The notes under the pieces were generated by a model that did not search any database, was not told where the DNA came from, and saw only the letters and a list, made by a program, of their open reading frames with translations. Both the position numbers and the translations under genes were made by a program. DNA of 64,000 nt, from NCBI RefSeq assembly GCF_020531915.1, contig NZ_JAJAVG010000001.1, positions 37,440-101,439 of the forward strand. The letters run 5' to 3'. This document shows positions 17,249 through 25,384 of the stretch, piece after piece. The stretch is from Methylovorus mays. Its GTDB lineage: Bacteria > Pseudomonadota > Gammaproteobacteria > Burkholderiales > Methylophilaceae. The number at the start of each line of letters is the position of its first letter. Within the stretch, counting starts at the first letter, position 1.

Positions 17249-19726
17249 TCAACCGCGGATGGGATGCACTTTCCAGATGTTGTTGGCGTATTCGCCTATG
17301 GTGCGGTCACTGGAAAATTTGCCTACCCGCGCGACATTGAGTATGGCACGGCGTGTCCACTCTTCCTGATCCTGATACAGCTTGCTGACCGCATCCTGGG
17401 CATCGATATAGCTCTGGTAATCGGCCAGCAGCAGGTAGTTATCGCCCTTGTGCAGCAGGGTGTCAAAAATCGGCTGGTAGCGGTCAGGCTCATCCACCGA
17501 GAAAAAGCCACCGGCAATCATATCCAGTACCTGACGCAGCTCTTCGTTGCCATGGTAATAATCCCAGGGGTTGTAGCCGCGTGCCTTGAGATCGGCCACT
17601 TCCGGTGTCGTAAGGCCGAAGATGAAGATATTCTCGTCGCCAACCTCCTCCTTGATTTCGACGTTAGCACCATCCAGCGTACCGATGGTCAGAGCGCCAT
17701 TCAGCGCCATTTTCATGTTGCCAGTGCCAGAGGCTTCGGTGCCTGCCGTGGAAATTTGTTCAGAAAGATCACTGCCGGGAAACAGCAACTCAGCGGCGGA
17801 GACTTCATAGTTGGGGTAAAACACCACCTTGAGTTTGTCCCCTACGGCAGGATCGTCATTCACAATGGCAGCCACATCATTGATCAGCCGAATAATCAGC
17901 TTGGCCATCCAGTAACCAGGTGCCGCCTTGCCGCCAAAAATTACCGTGCGCGGCGTAATGCTGTCGGCCTTGCCACTACGGATACGGTTGTACAGCGTGA
18001 TGACATGCAGCATGTTGAGCAGCTGGCGTTTGTACTCGTGTATGCGCTTGATCTGTACATCAAACAAGCTGTTGGGATTGAGGCTGATGCCGGTGAGTTT
18101 GGTAATGCGGGCCGCAAGGCGGATCTTGTTCTGCAACTTGATCTCGCGGAATGCCTGGCGGAAATCGGCATCTTCGGCCAGAGGCACGATGCCTTGCAGC
18201 TTGCTCAAGTCTTTGTGAAAACCCTCGCCTATCACCTTGGCAAGCAAGGCGGTAAGTCCTGGGTTGCACTGGTTGAGCCAGCGGCGCGGGGTAATGCCAT
18301 TGGTGATATTGATGAACTTGCCGGGATAAATACGGTTGAAATCGGCAAACAAGGTGGTTTTGAGCAGCTCGCTATGCAGTGCCGCCACGCCATTGACGGT
18401 ATGGCTGCCGATCACGGCCAGATGTGCCATGCGCACGCGGCGGCCGTGGGTTTCATCAATGATGGAGACCCGGCTCAGCAGATCGGTATCTCCAGGGAAG
18501 CGGTGATTCACCATCTGCAGGAATTCATGGTTAATCTGGTAGATGATGCCCAGATGGCGTGGCAACAGACGACCAAACAGATCGACTGACCAGGTCTCCA
18601 GCGCTTCCGGCATCAGCGTGTGATTGGTATAGGCAAAAATCTTGACCACCAGCTTCCAGGCATGGCTCCACTCAAGCCTGTGCACATCTACCAGCTGATA
18701 CATCATTTCGGCCACGGCAATCGCGGGGTGCGTGTCATTCAACTGAATCGCCACCTTTTCCGGCAGCATGTTCCAGTCGTGATGATTAGAAAGAAAGCGA
18801 CGCAAGATGTCCTGAATCGAGGCGGAGACAAAGAAATACTGCTGCTTGAGGCGAAGCTCCTTGCCCGACACCGAGGTGTCGTTCGGGTAGAGCACCTTGG
18901 AGATATTCTCAGTGGCATTGCGCTCTTCCACGGCTTTTTCGTAATTGCCATCATTGAAATGCATGAGGTCAAATTCGCGCGTCGCCTTGGCCGACCACAA
19001 GCGCAGGTTATTCACGGTTTCCGTGCCATAACCGGGAATCGGCACATCATAGGCCATGGCGACGACGGCCTCGGAATCCACCCAGTGATGTTCAAGGCCA
19101 TGCTCGGTGGGGAACTCCACCACGTGCCCAAAGAAGCGCACGATATAGGTGCTCTCAGGGCGCTGGAACTCCCAGATATTGCCGTAACGCAGCCAGTTGT
19201 CGGGATTTTCTATCTGCTGACCATGGCTGATGGATTGGCGGAACATGCCATATTCATAGCGAATGCCATAGCCGGTGCCGGGAATATCCATGCTTGCCAT
19301 GGAGTCGAGAAAACAGGCGGCCAGACGCCCCAGGCCGCCATTGCCCAGTGCGGCGTCGGTTTCCATCTCCACCACCTGCTCCATATCACGCCCCAGCGCG
19401 TGCAGGCCTTCGCTCACTTCCGGTGCTATGCCCAGATTTAGGGCAGCATTGGACAACATGCGCCCGATCAGAAACTCCAGTGAGAGGTAATAAACACGCT
19501 TGGGGTCACGTTCCTGATACGCCTCGGATGTTTTGACCCAGCGTTCCACCACGTGATCGCGAACGGTATGGGCCGTCGTGGCATACCAGTCGCGAGGCGT
19601 TGCCGTTGCACTGGTTTTGAATGCCGAAAAAATCAGGTGGTTCTGTAAAGCCTGTGCTATCGGGGTTTTTTCAGTGGTAACGGTGGGGGTGAACTCGGAA
19701 GGCTGGGACGCATTTGAACTTATCAT
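17249..19726 (-). CDS. glgP: Glycogen/maltodextrin phosphorylase
   Basis: This 825-residue cytoplasmic enzyme releases glucose-1-phosphate from alpha-1,4-glucan. The family signature around the PLP lysine is clear (EASGTGNMKMALNGALTIG, then LDGANVEI). Other conserved blocks are ALGNGGLGRLAACFLDSMA, QLNDTHPAIAVAEMMYQL and ITNGITPRRWL. Length is typical. It stands alone; no other glycogen gene is nearby. The AGGA site is rather far (about 11 bases) from the ATG. Confidence 0.97.
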   Translation of the reverse strand: MISSNASQPSEFTPTVTTEKTPIAQALQNHLIFSAFKTSATATPRDWYATTAHTVRDHVVERWVKTSEAYQERDPKRVYYLSLEFLIGRMLSNAALNLGIAPEVSEGLHALGRDMEQVVEMETDAALGNGGLGRLAACFLDSMASMDIPGTGYGIRYEYGMFRQSISHGQQIENPDNWLRYGNIWEFQRPESTYIVRFFGHVVEFPTEHGLEHHWVDSEAVVAMAYDVPIPGYGTETVNNLRLWSAKATREFDLMHFNDGNYEKAVEERNATENISKVLYPNDTSVSGKELRLKQQYFFVSASIQDILRRFLSNHHDWNMLPEKVAIQLNDTHPAIAVAEMMYQLVDVHRLEWSHAWKLVVKIFAYTNHTLMPEALETWSVDLFGRLLPRHLGIIYQINHEFLQMVNHRFPGDTDLLSRVSIIDETHGRRVRMAHLAVIGSHTVNGVAALHSELLKTTLFADFNRIYPGKFINITNGITPRRWLNQCNPGLTALLAKVIGEGFHKDLSKLQGIVPLAEDADFRQAFREIKLQNKIRLAARITKLTGISLNPNSLFDVQIKRIHEYKRQLLNMLHVITLYNRIRSGKADSITPRTVIFGGKAAPGYWMAKLIIRLINDVAAIVNDDPAVGDKLKVVFYPNYEVSAAELLFPGSDLSEQISTAGTEASGTGNMKMALNGALTIGTLDGANVEIKEEVGDENIFIFGLTTPEVADLKARGYNPWDYYHGNEELRQVLDMIAGGFFSVDEPDRYQPIFDTLLHKGDNYLLLADYQSYIDAQDAVSKLYQDQEEWTRRAILNVARVGKFSSDRTIGEYANNIWKVHPIRG

Positions 19727-19917
19727 GGCGGTTAGATTCCTGTCATATATCTGGAGATTCAGTACAGGCTAACGGCCCACCGTGATCTGGAGATGACATT
19801 CCCTGGCAGGAAAATCCACTCAAAATAGCAGCAGGCGCGCAGCGCACAGTGACGACTTGTCATCTAGTCTAGCAAAAAACAAGCCCGTTTTATGTGCGAA
19901 TGTGAATAGCACAAAAG

Positions 19918-19945
19918 CAAACCCCCACCAGCAGGCGGGGGTTTG
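19918..19945 (-). terminator. Terminator of the hemP-tonB-exbBD operon
   Basis: CAAACCCCC pairs with GGGGGTTTG around a 10-nt loop, 27 bp after the exbD stop. CTTTTGTG follows on the minus strand. Confidence 0.8.
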
Positions 19946-19971
19946 TTGCAACAGAGGATAGGGGATCAAGC

Positions 19972-20397
19972 CTAGTTTGCAGCAGGCTCGCTAACAAATC
20001 CCAGCTTTTGCACGCCCGCATTCTTGGCATCTGCCATGACTTTGGCGATGACTTCATAGCGGGTTTCCTTGTCGGCACGCAGATTGATATCAGGCTGCGG
20101 CTCTTTTTTGGAAGCCTGCTCGAGCTTGAGCACCAGTTCGCCTTCAACTAAGGGCGTATCGTTCCAGTATATCTGTCCGGCGTTATCAATCGAGATGGTG
20201 AACGACTCGGGTTTTTCTGGAAGAGGCTGGCTGCTGGCTTGCGGCAGATCAATGCGCACAGCGTGGGTTAGCAAAGGTGCGGTGATGATGAAAATCACCA
20301 GCAGCACCAGCATCACATCCACCAGCGGCGTAGTGTTAATCTCAGCCATGGGAGCAGAATGACTGCCCGAGCCAAAACCGTTGCCTGAACCTATCAT
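19972..20397 (-). CDS. exbD: ExbD, TonB-system biopolymer transporter
   Basis: 141 residues. One N-terminal membrane helix (about residues 25-45) carries the conserved Asp of the family (INTTPLVDVMLVLLVIFII), followed by a periplasmic domain. ExbD with ExbB uses the proton gradient to energise TonB. It overlaps the exbB stop by 4 bp, so translation is coupled. Confidence 0.96.
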   Translation of the reverse strand: MIGSGNGFGSGSHSAPMAEINTTPLVDVMLVLLVIFIITAPLLTHAVRIDLPQASSQPLPEKPESFTISIDNAGQIYWNDTPLVEGELVLKLEQASKKEPQPDINLRADKETRYEVIAKVMADAKNAGVQKLGFVSEPAAN

Positions 20398-21137
20398 GCC
20401 GTCACCTCTTTAAGGTGACTCTGGGGCTTTAGTGCGCTTTCTCCTGGCGTATTGCCATGGGTCAGTGGAGCACCAGTGGTCAGCAAGACATGCAGATCGT
20501 TGGCAAAGCTATCCAGTTGCGCCATCAGCACACGGTTGCTGCGCACCAGGGCGTTGTATGCCAGCACCGCAGGAATCGCCACTGCCAGACCAAATGCCGT
20601 CATGATCAGCGCTTCCCCTACCGGGCCGGCTACCTTGTCCAGTGTCGCCTGACCGCTCATGCTGATGCTGGCCAGCGCGTGATAAATACCCCACACGGTA
20701 CCAAACAGACCAACGAAGGGTGAGACGCTGCCGACAGATGCCAAGACGGTCAGGCCGTTTTCCAGACGCGCCCCTTCATCGCTGATAACACGACGCATGC
20801 TGCGTGCGACAAATTCATCCTGATTGCAGGCATCCGCCAGACGCTTGGAGGCGTGACGCTGATGGTGTTCTGCGGCTTCGACGGCCTGATTGGCGAGGCG
20901 CGACATCGGGGTGGAGACACCGTTTTCACGGATGGCGACCTCCAGCGAGCTGGCATCCCAGAAACGCTGACTGTAATTGCGCGACGCTGCACGCAGGCGC
21001 AAGGACTGGACCCCCTTCACAATAATCAGATACCAGCTGGCGACAGACATGACCAAAAGACAGAGTGCAACAGTGATCGAAACCACGCCGCCATCGGTAA
21101 TAAAGGCCAGACTATTAAACTCATAACCGCTTTGCAT
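20394..21137 (-). CDS. exbB: ExbB, MotA/TolQ/ExbB proton channel protein
   Basis: 247 residues. Membrane helices lie near residues 13-40 (ITVALCLLVMSVASWYLIIV), 125-150 and 170-195. The conserved motifs are SVSPFVGLFGTVWGIYHALA and GEALIMTAFGLAVAIPAVLA. The ATG has AAGAAGGAA upstream. It lies between tonB and exbD in a Fur-controlled operon. Confidence 0.96.
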   Translation of the reverse strand: MQSGYEFNSLAFITDGGVVSITVALCLLVMSVASWYLIIVKGVQSLRLRAASRNYSQRFWDASSLEVAIRENGVSTPMSRLANQAVEAAEHHQRHASKRLADACNQDEFVARSMRRVISDEGARLENGLTVLASVGSVSPFVGLFGTVWGIYHALASISMSGQATLDKVAGPVGEALIMTAFGLAVAIPAVLAYNALVRSNRVLMAQLDSFANDLHVLLTTGAPLTHGNTPGESALKPQSHLKEVTA

Positions 21138-21192
21138 GCAATATTCCTTCTTGTTTTAACTAAATAATGATGATGCTATTAATAACTGGTCA

Positions 21193-21975
21193 CTAATCGT
21201 GCAGTGAGTAGCTCATGGGCACGATAGCGTAAACACTGACTGCTTTTCCATTTTTGCGATAAGGCGTAAAGCGGGCTGCTTTCAGCCAATCCACCGCCGC
21301 ATTGTCCAATCGTTCAAATCCGGAACGTTCCAGTAATTGAATATCCTCCGGAATGCCAGTCGCTGAAATGCGCACCTTCATCTTGACCCTGCCTTCTTCT
21401 TTCAGGCGCTTGGACAACATCGGATATTTGCGCTCAGGCTCATATAGATAGGCTACACCAGTGACCAGTTCTGGCTCATGCGTTTCAGGGGGCGGAGGCG
21501 GAGGCGCCTTTTCCACGATTTCGGCAGGCGGAGGCGGCGGACTAGGCTTGACGTCTTCTACCACACGCGGTGCTTCAACCGGAGCGGCAGGCTGTGGCTC
21601 GGCAACTTGAGGCTGCGGAATGGGCGTGGGTTTGACTTGTTGCTTGACCGGCTTTTGCTTTTGAATCTTGACCTCCGGCTTGGGCGGCGTGGGCTCAGGC
21701 TGAGGTTCTTCAGTGATGGATTTGGGGTCACTCACCAGATTCACCACCATCGGGGTATCAGGCTGTTCGATACGCACTTCTTCTGGCTTGAGCCAGACCA
21801 CTGCGGCAAATATCGTCGCATGTGCCAGCAACACGGCCAGCAAGGCCGAATAGGAAGCACGCGATGGCGCTTGCCCACCGTGATTGCCGCCACGCGGTTT
21901 CAAGCCACGGATCATGGCGATCGGCGCCTGCGCTGGTTGGAATGAAGGCTTTACCAGCCTCATTTCAGTGTACAT
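21193..21975 (-). CDS. tonB: TonB energy transducer
   Basis: 260 residues. One N-terminal membrane helix (about 40-60, YSALLAVLLAHATIFAAVVW) is followed by a long Pro/Glu/Lys-rich periplasm-spanning stretch (TPPKPEVKIQKQKPVKQQVK). The C-terminal TonB domain reads EGRVKMKVRISATGIPEDIQ and DWLKAARFTPYRKNGKAV. It drives TonB-dependent receptors, possibly including the one at 10713-14738. The start overlaps the preceding small gene by 11 bp. The hydrophobic N-terminal segment starts unusually late, so the ATG at 21963 is also possible. Confidence 0.95.
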   Translation of the reverse strand: MYTEMRLVKPSFQPAQAPIAMIRGLKPRGGNHGGQAPSRASYSALLAVLLAHATIFAAVVWLKPEEVRIEQPDTPMVVNLVSDPKSITEEPQPEPTPPKPEVKIQKQKPVKQQVKPTPIPQPQVAEPQPAAPVEAPRVVEDVKPSPPPPPAEIVEKAPPPPPPETHEPELVTGVAYLYEPERKYPMLSKRLKEEGRVKMKVRISATGIPEDIQLLERSGFERLDNAAVDWLKAARFTPYRKNGKAVSVYAIVPMSYSLHD

Positions 21976-22207
21976 TCCCTACCCCATTCATCATTGCATT
22001 GTTTCTTTCTTGGACTGCATTATATATGGCCAATCTGGCAGCACCCTCCTGCAACAGCTCTGCCAGGGTGCCAAACGCCTGCATATCCAGCCGCAAACTT
22101 AACGCACCTACTTCGAGTTCAGCCACATTACATTCTTCGCAGAATAAGATCCTGCACCCGTCGTTACCAGCCAGCACAATGCGCTTGCAGGGATTTTCCG
22201 GCTTCAT
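21965..22207 (-). CDS. Small Cys-containing protein of the hemP-tonB operon (unknown)
   Basis: 80 residues with no signal peptide or membrane helix. Cysteines are at positions 7, 18, 23 and 26, the last two as CEEC within GCRILFCEECNVAELEVG. The spacing could bind a metal or cluster, but that is inference. It has a strong AAAGGAG site and sits between hemP (10 bp) and tonB (overlap), so it belongs to the same Fur-regulated transcript. I do not recognise the family. Confidence 0.8.
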   Translation of the reverse strand: MKPENPCKRIVLAGNDGCRILFCEECNVAELEVGALSLRLDMQAFGTLAELLQEGAARLAIYNAVQERNNAMMNGVGNVH

Positions 22208-22217
22208 GCGAACTCCT

Positions 22218-22415
22218 TTACTTCGTCAGAATAAGCTTGCCCTGACGGGTGAGCCGCAGGCGATAAGTTTGATCGCCATGTGCAATCTCCAGTTCGCGTT
22301 GCCCATTAAATAGCTCTTTGCTATCCAGCTGACGCAGTTTCGCGTTCGTCATGGACGGTTGCACACCGGCATCCGCCCCTCGAGGTGCATCTGTTAACAA
22401 TGTCGTCGATGTCAT
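22218..22415 (-). CDS. hemP: HemP hemin-uptake protein
   Basis: About 65 residues; the C-terminus DQTYRLRLTRQGKLILTK and the preceding LDSKELFNGQRELEIAHG are diagnostic for HemP. The ATG at 22415 follows GAGGG; an upstream in-frame codon at 22475 lacks such a site and would overlap the Fur box. HemP proteins occur at the head of heme/iron uptake operons and in some beta-proteobacteria act in their regulation. It is the first gene of the hemP-80aa-tonB-exbB-exbD operon. Confidence 0.94.
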   Translation of the reverse strand: MTSTTLLTDAPRGADAGVQPSMTNAKLRQLDSKELFNGQRELEIAHGDQTYRLRLTRQGKLILTK

Positions 22416-22476
22416 ATGACCCTCACTTGAACCTGAAATAAATGAACCTGAGAGTATTAACTCAGGATAAAACAAA

Positions 22477-22491
22477 TGATAACGATTCTCA
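22477..22491 (-). promoter_or_regulatory. Fur box upstream of hemP
   Basis: TGATAACGATTCTCA matches 12 of the 14 fixed positions of the 7-1-7 Fur site TGATAAT-N-ATTATCA. It lies about 62 bp before the hemP ATG. Confidence 0.75.
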
Positions 22492-22564
22492 ATTAGGTGG
22501 TCAAGCCTAATTTTACAATTGATTATTCACCTTGAATAGCCATGAGAAGCGGGAATTTTTACCC

Positions 22565-22594
22565 AAAAAAAACGGCCGCCAGCAACGACGACCG
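22565..22594 (-). terminator. Terminator after the rpsD paralogue
   Basis: On the minus strand CGGTCG pairs with CGGCCG (one G-T pair) and runs straight into eight T residues, about 30 bp after the rpsD stop. It separates rpsD from the hemP transcript. Confidence 0.7.
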
Positions 22595-22623
22595 AGAGAG
22601 GAGACCACGAACGACCAGCAGAA

Positions 22624-23241
22624 CTAAAGTCTGTTGGCGTAATACTCAACAACTTGCTGCACATCTACCGGGAACGGCACATCTTCTGCAGCGGGCAAGT
22701 GCGCGATACGTGCAACGCGCTGTGTTTCATCCCAACTCAACCATTCAGGGCGAATCAGGGGCATGTCTTTCAGTGTTTCGTTGACAATAGGAATCTGTGC
22801 ACTGGCTGGCTTCAGACTGACTTCATCCCCTACTCTCAAGCGGATGGAGGGGATGCTGACTACCTTACCATTCAACTGCAGGTGTCGGTGCGACACCAGT
22901 TGACGGGCGGCGGCGATGGTTGGTGCGAAACCTGCGCGAAATACCACGTTATCCAGCCGACGCTCCAGCAACTGCAGCAAGGTTTCCCCGGTAGGCGCCT
23001 TGCCGCGGCGTGCATCTACCATCAGACGACGCAACTGGCGCTCAGACAAACCGTAATTGAAACGCAGCTTCTGCTTTTCCATCAGCTTGATGCCGAAGTC
23101 AGACTTTTTGCGACGCACGGCCTTGGCGCCATGCTGCCCAGGTGGCGTGGGACGCTGCTCTATGCTTTTGCGGGAAAGGCCTGGTAAATCCACGCCCAAT
23201 GCGCGCATGACTTTCAGCCTAGGGCCAGTAAAACGGGACAT
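22624..23241 (-). CDS. rpsD: Ribosomal protein S4, cysteine-free paralogue-type
   Basis: 205 residues. An S4 N-terminal domain (MSRFTGPRLKVMRALGVDL, PPGQHGAKAVRRKKSDFGIK) is followed by an RNA-binding S4 domain (LLQLLERRLDNVVFRAGF, ARQLVSHRHLQLNGKVVSIP). It has no cysteine. The N-terminal half (EKQKLRFNYGLSERQL) resembles the cyanobacterial/chloroplast type, unlike the S4 usually encoded with rpoA in proteobacteria. It lies outside any ribosomal-protein operon, 38 bp downstream of a small gene that follows a Fur box. It is probably an alternative S4 made under iron limitation; whether a second rpsD exists in the genome cannot be seen here. Confidence 0.93.
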   Translation of the reverse strand: MSRFTGPRLKVMRALGVDLPGLSRKSIEQRPTPPGQHGAKAVRRKKSDFGIKLMEKQKLRFNYGLSERQLRRLMVDARRGKAPTGETLLQLLERRLDNVVFRAGFAPTIAAARQLVSHRHLQLNGKVVSIPSIRLRVGDEVSLKPASAQIPIVNETLKDMPLIRPEWLSWDETQRVARIAHLPAAEDVPFPVDVQQVVEYYANRL

Positions 23242-23279
23242 AACACTACACTCCGATATCGATGATTTTTAGTTTGGGC

Positions 23280-23558
23280 TTATTGCAGATGACGACTGCC
23301 CGGCACCACGACTGACTGCATGGCATGCTGCTCGTGCGCGATGGCTTCCCAATCCCGCATCAGTCGCTGGGCCACTTCTGATACCAGCTTGGATTCGGCA
23401 TATTGCGGAGCAGTCAGCTTGCGGGAAAGATCCAGCGCCAGCTCAGCCAGCTCGGCCGAAGGATGACTGGCATAACGCGCAGTCACACAGCACAGCGAAG
23501 CCAGCACAGCATTCGCATTGGGCAATTCCGGATCAAATATCGCTTCTTTGGGTTTCAC
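23280..23558 (-). CDS. Small unknown protein ahead of the S4 paralogue
   Basis: 92 residues, GTG start with AAGGA six bases upstream. The product is soluble and helical (PSAELAELALDLSRKL, SEVAQRLMRDWEAIA) with a CC pair at 23-24. It has no signal peptide. It follows a Fur box at about 30 bp and precedes rpsD by 38 bp, so the two are probably co-transcribed and iron-regulated. Family not recognised. Confidence 0.78.
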   Translation of the reverse strand: MKPKEAIFDPELPNANAVLASLCCVTARYASHPSAELAELALDLSRKLTAPQYAESKLVSEVAQRLMRDWEAIAHEQHAMQSVVVPGSRHLQ

Positions 23559-23588
23559 GGCCAGTCCTTGTTAACCAAGTTTTAATAA

Positions 23589-23603
23589 TGATAATGATTC
23601 GCA
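23589..23603 (-). promoter_or_regulatory. Fur box upstream of the small gene and rpsD
   Basis: TGATAATGATTCGCA matches 12 of the 14 fixed positions of the 7-1-7 Fur site. It lies in AATAATGATAATGATTCGC, 31 bp before the GTG at 23558. Confidence 0.75.
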
Positions 23604-23660
23604 TTTGTTAAGTCAACACGCATCATGAAAATTCAGGTAAAAAACATCTGCAAATAAAAA

Positions 23661-23684
23661 AAGCCACCGCAATTGCGGTGGCTT
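23661..23684 (-). terminator. Terminator of the PEP-CTERM gene
   Basis: A perfect palindrome with arms AAGCCACCGCAA/TTGCGGTGGCTT is followed on the minus strand by a T-run, about 30 bp after the stop. Confidence 0.88.
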
Positions 23685-23714
23685 GATACTTTCATCGCGG
23701 CAATCTTTAAGGCA

Positions 23715-25202
23715 TCAAATTTTGCGACGATATGTCACGAAACCAAGCAGCCCTATCCCTGCCAGCAGCATACCGTAGGTTTGTGCTTCCGGTACCGCCG
23801 ACACACCAGAAATACTGTAAAGGCTGGTCGTGCCGCTTACTTCGTTGGCAATCGACAAATAGTATTTGCCATCACGCACAAAGGTCATCAGGCCTTCAGG
23901 CGCCAAATCCCCATCGGTCACGATCATATCCAGGAAGCTGGCTTTGCTGGGGTCGGTCACGTCATAAATCGCCACCGCACTTTTCAAGGTGCGCTCCAGA
24001 CCAATGAAGGCCAAAGTGCGGTCACCCAGATCCAGCAATGCAACACCTTCAGGCTCAACGCCCTTGTCATCGCTACGGCCATCATCATAGATACCCAACT
24101 CGATGGCCTTAGCATCCAGCTGGTTACCGCTATCAAACACGATGGCGCCGGAAGCGTCTCGAATCGAGAAGGAACGGGCACCGAATGTCACCAGATTGCC
24201 GGGGGTAGAATCAGTCACGGAAATATTCAGCTCTTTCAGGTCTGCCGGAGCCGAAGCTTTCAAGGCCGAGATATCTTTCACGCGTGCCTTGTCGCCATCA
24301 TCCTCGCGGGTATCGCCTTCGTTCGCCATCACGATAAAGGTTTTGCCATCCACTTCATAAGCTGCCATCGCATCAGGCTGATACAGGCCCTTCACGTCGC
24401 TGGCTCGCAACTCAACCTTGCCATCCTTATGGCTAGGATCAATCCAGTTACCCACCTGGCTGAAATCCTTGGTACCGAGGCCAATAATGCTACTAAAGCT
24501 GTTGGTTTTGAGATCCAGCACGCCAATTGCATTGGCTTCCTGCAGCGACACATAAGCCTGGGTGCCGGCCTTGTTCACCGCAATATATTCTGGTTCATAA
24601 TCCATACCGGTATTGGTGCGGATGTTGCTGCCAGTAGTTGGTACGCCAGTAAATCCAGCATTCGTAATGACAGTGCGTGAACTCATATTGATCACGCTGA
24701 CACTGCCCGCAGGATCATAACCCGCATAGTTGGTAGGCGTGGCCTCATTAGCCACCAGCAGACGCGAGCCATCGGCAGTAAAGGTCAGCATGTCGGGCAA
24801 GGCACCGACCGTAATTGAGTTCACGCCGGAAGTCAGCGCGCGGCTGGAGGTATCAAACAGCTTGACCACGCCAGGGGCGGTACGATCGACGGTGGATTCG
24901 ATGGCGAAAGCGGCCAGGCCATTATGAATGGCAACGCTGTTGATCGAGCCATAGGCTGTCGTATCAATATGCTGCACAAGGCTGCCGCTAGTCGCGTTCA
25001 ATACATCGACGCCATTGACACCAGCCACCCATACGGTGTTGGTGACCTTGTCATAAGCGGAAATTTCGGAGGTTTGACCAGCCACGCCAGTGGAGGCGTG
25101 GTTATATGTCCAGAGTTTGCTCAGGCTCAGCGTATCGGCAGCGTACGACATCGCCGGCAGGCAAAGGGCGGAAACCGCCAGTGTGATCAGTTTCTTTTTC
25201 AT
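23715..25202 (-). CDS. Secreted choice-of-anchor I protein with PEP-CTERM sorting signal
   Basis: 495 residues. A signal peptide (MKKKLITLAVSALCLPAMSY) precedes a beta-propeller-like choice-of-anchor I domain (IHNGLAAFAIES, YQPDAMAAYEVDG, EGDTREDDGDKAR, GVEPEGVALLDLGDRTLAFI). The C-terminal PEP-CTERM signal is VPEAQTYGMLLAGIGLLGF plus a basic tail, processed by exosortase in organisms that make exopolysaccharide. The ATG at 25202 has AAGGA; the longer frame to 25337 has no signal peptide. Monocistronic. The substrate or ligand is unknown. Confidence 0.92.
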   Translation of the reverse strand: MKKKLITLAVSALCLPAMSYAADTLSLSKLWTYNHASTGVAGQTSEISAYDKVTNTVWVAGVNGVDVLNATSGSLVQHIDTTAYGSINSVAIHNGLAAFAIESTVDRTAPGVVKLFDTSSRALTSGVNSITVGALPDMLTFTADGSRLLVANEATPTNYAGYDPAGSVSVINMSSRTVITNAGFTGVPTTGSNIRTNTGMDYEPEYIAVNKAGTQAYVSLQEANAIGVLDLKTNSFSSIIGLGTKDFSQVGNWIDPSHKDGKVELRASDVKGLYQPDAMAAYEVDGKTFIVMANEGDTREDDGDKARVKDISALKASAPADLKELNISVTDSTPGNLVTFGARSFSIRDASGAIVFDSGNQLDAKAIELGIYDDGRSDDKGVEPEGVALLDLGDRTLAFIGLERTLKSAVAIYDVTDPSKASFLDMIVTDGDLAPEGLMTFVRDGKYYLSIANEVSGTTSLYSISGVSAVPEAQTYGMLLAGIGLLGFVTYRRKI

Positions 25203-25335
25203 CTTCCCATCCTTGTTATGTGTGCGATTGGTGTGTGTTAAATGTCTGCGTGCAGCAGGCAATGTTAATAAATGTAAAGATGATGTATGACAGGATGATG
25301 AAACCGACCAGGCGCGAGGGATTGCACGCATAAAC

Positions 25336-25358
25336 AATGCCCCGGCAAGCGGGGCATT
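25336..25358 (-). terminator. Terminator of htpG
   Basis: AATGCCCCG pairs with CGGGGCATT around GCAAG, 27 bp after the htpG stop. Confidence 0.7.
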
Positions 25359-25384
25359 TGGAGGGTATAACCGTGACTGATGGA

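Noticed and set aside
17249..19726. Stand-alone glgP as evidence for a novel glycogen locus
   Set aside because: Isolated glgP genes are common; nothing around it adds to its role.
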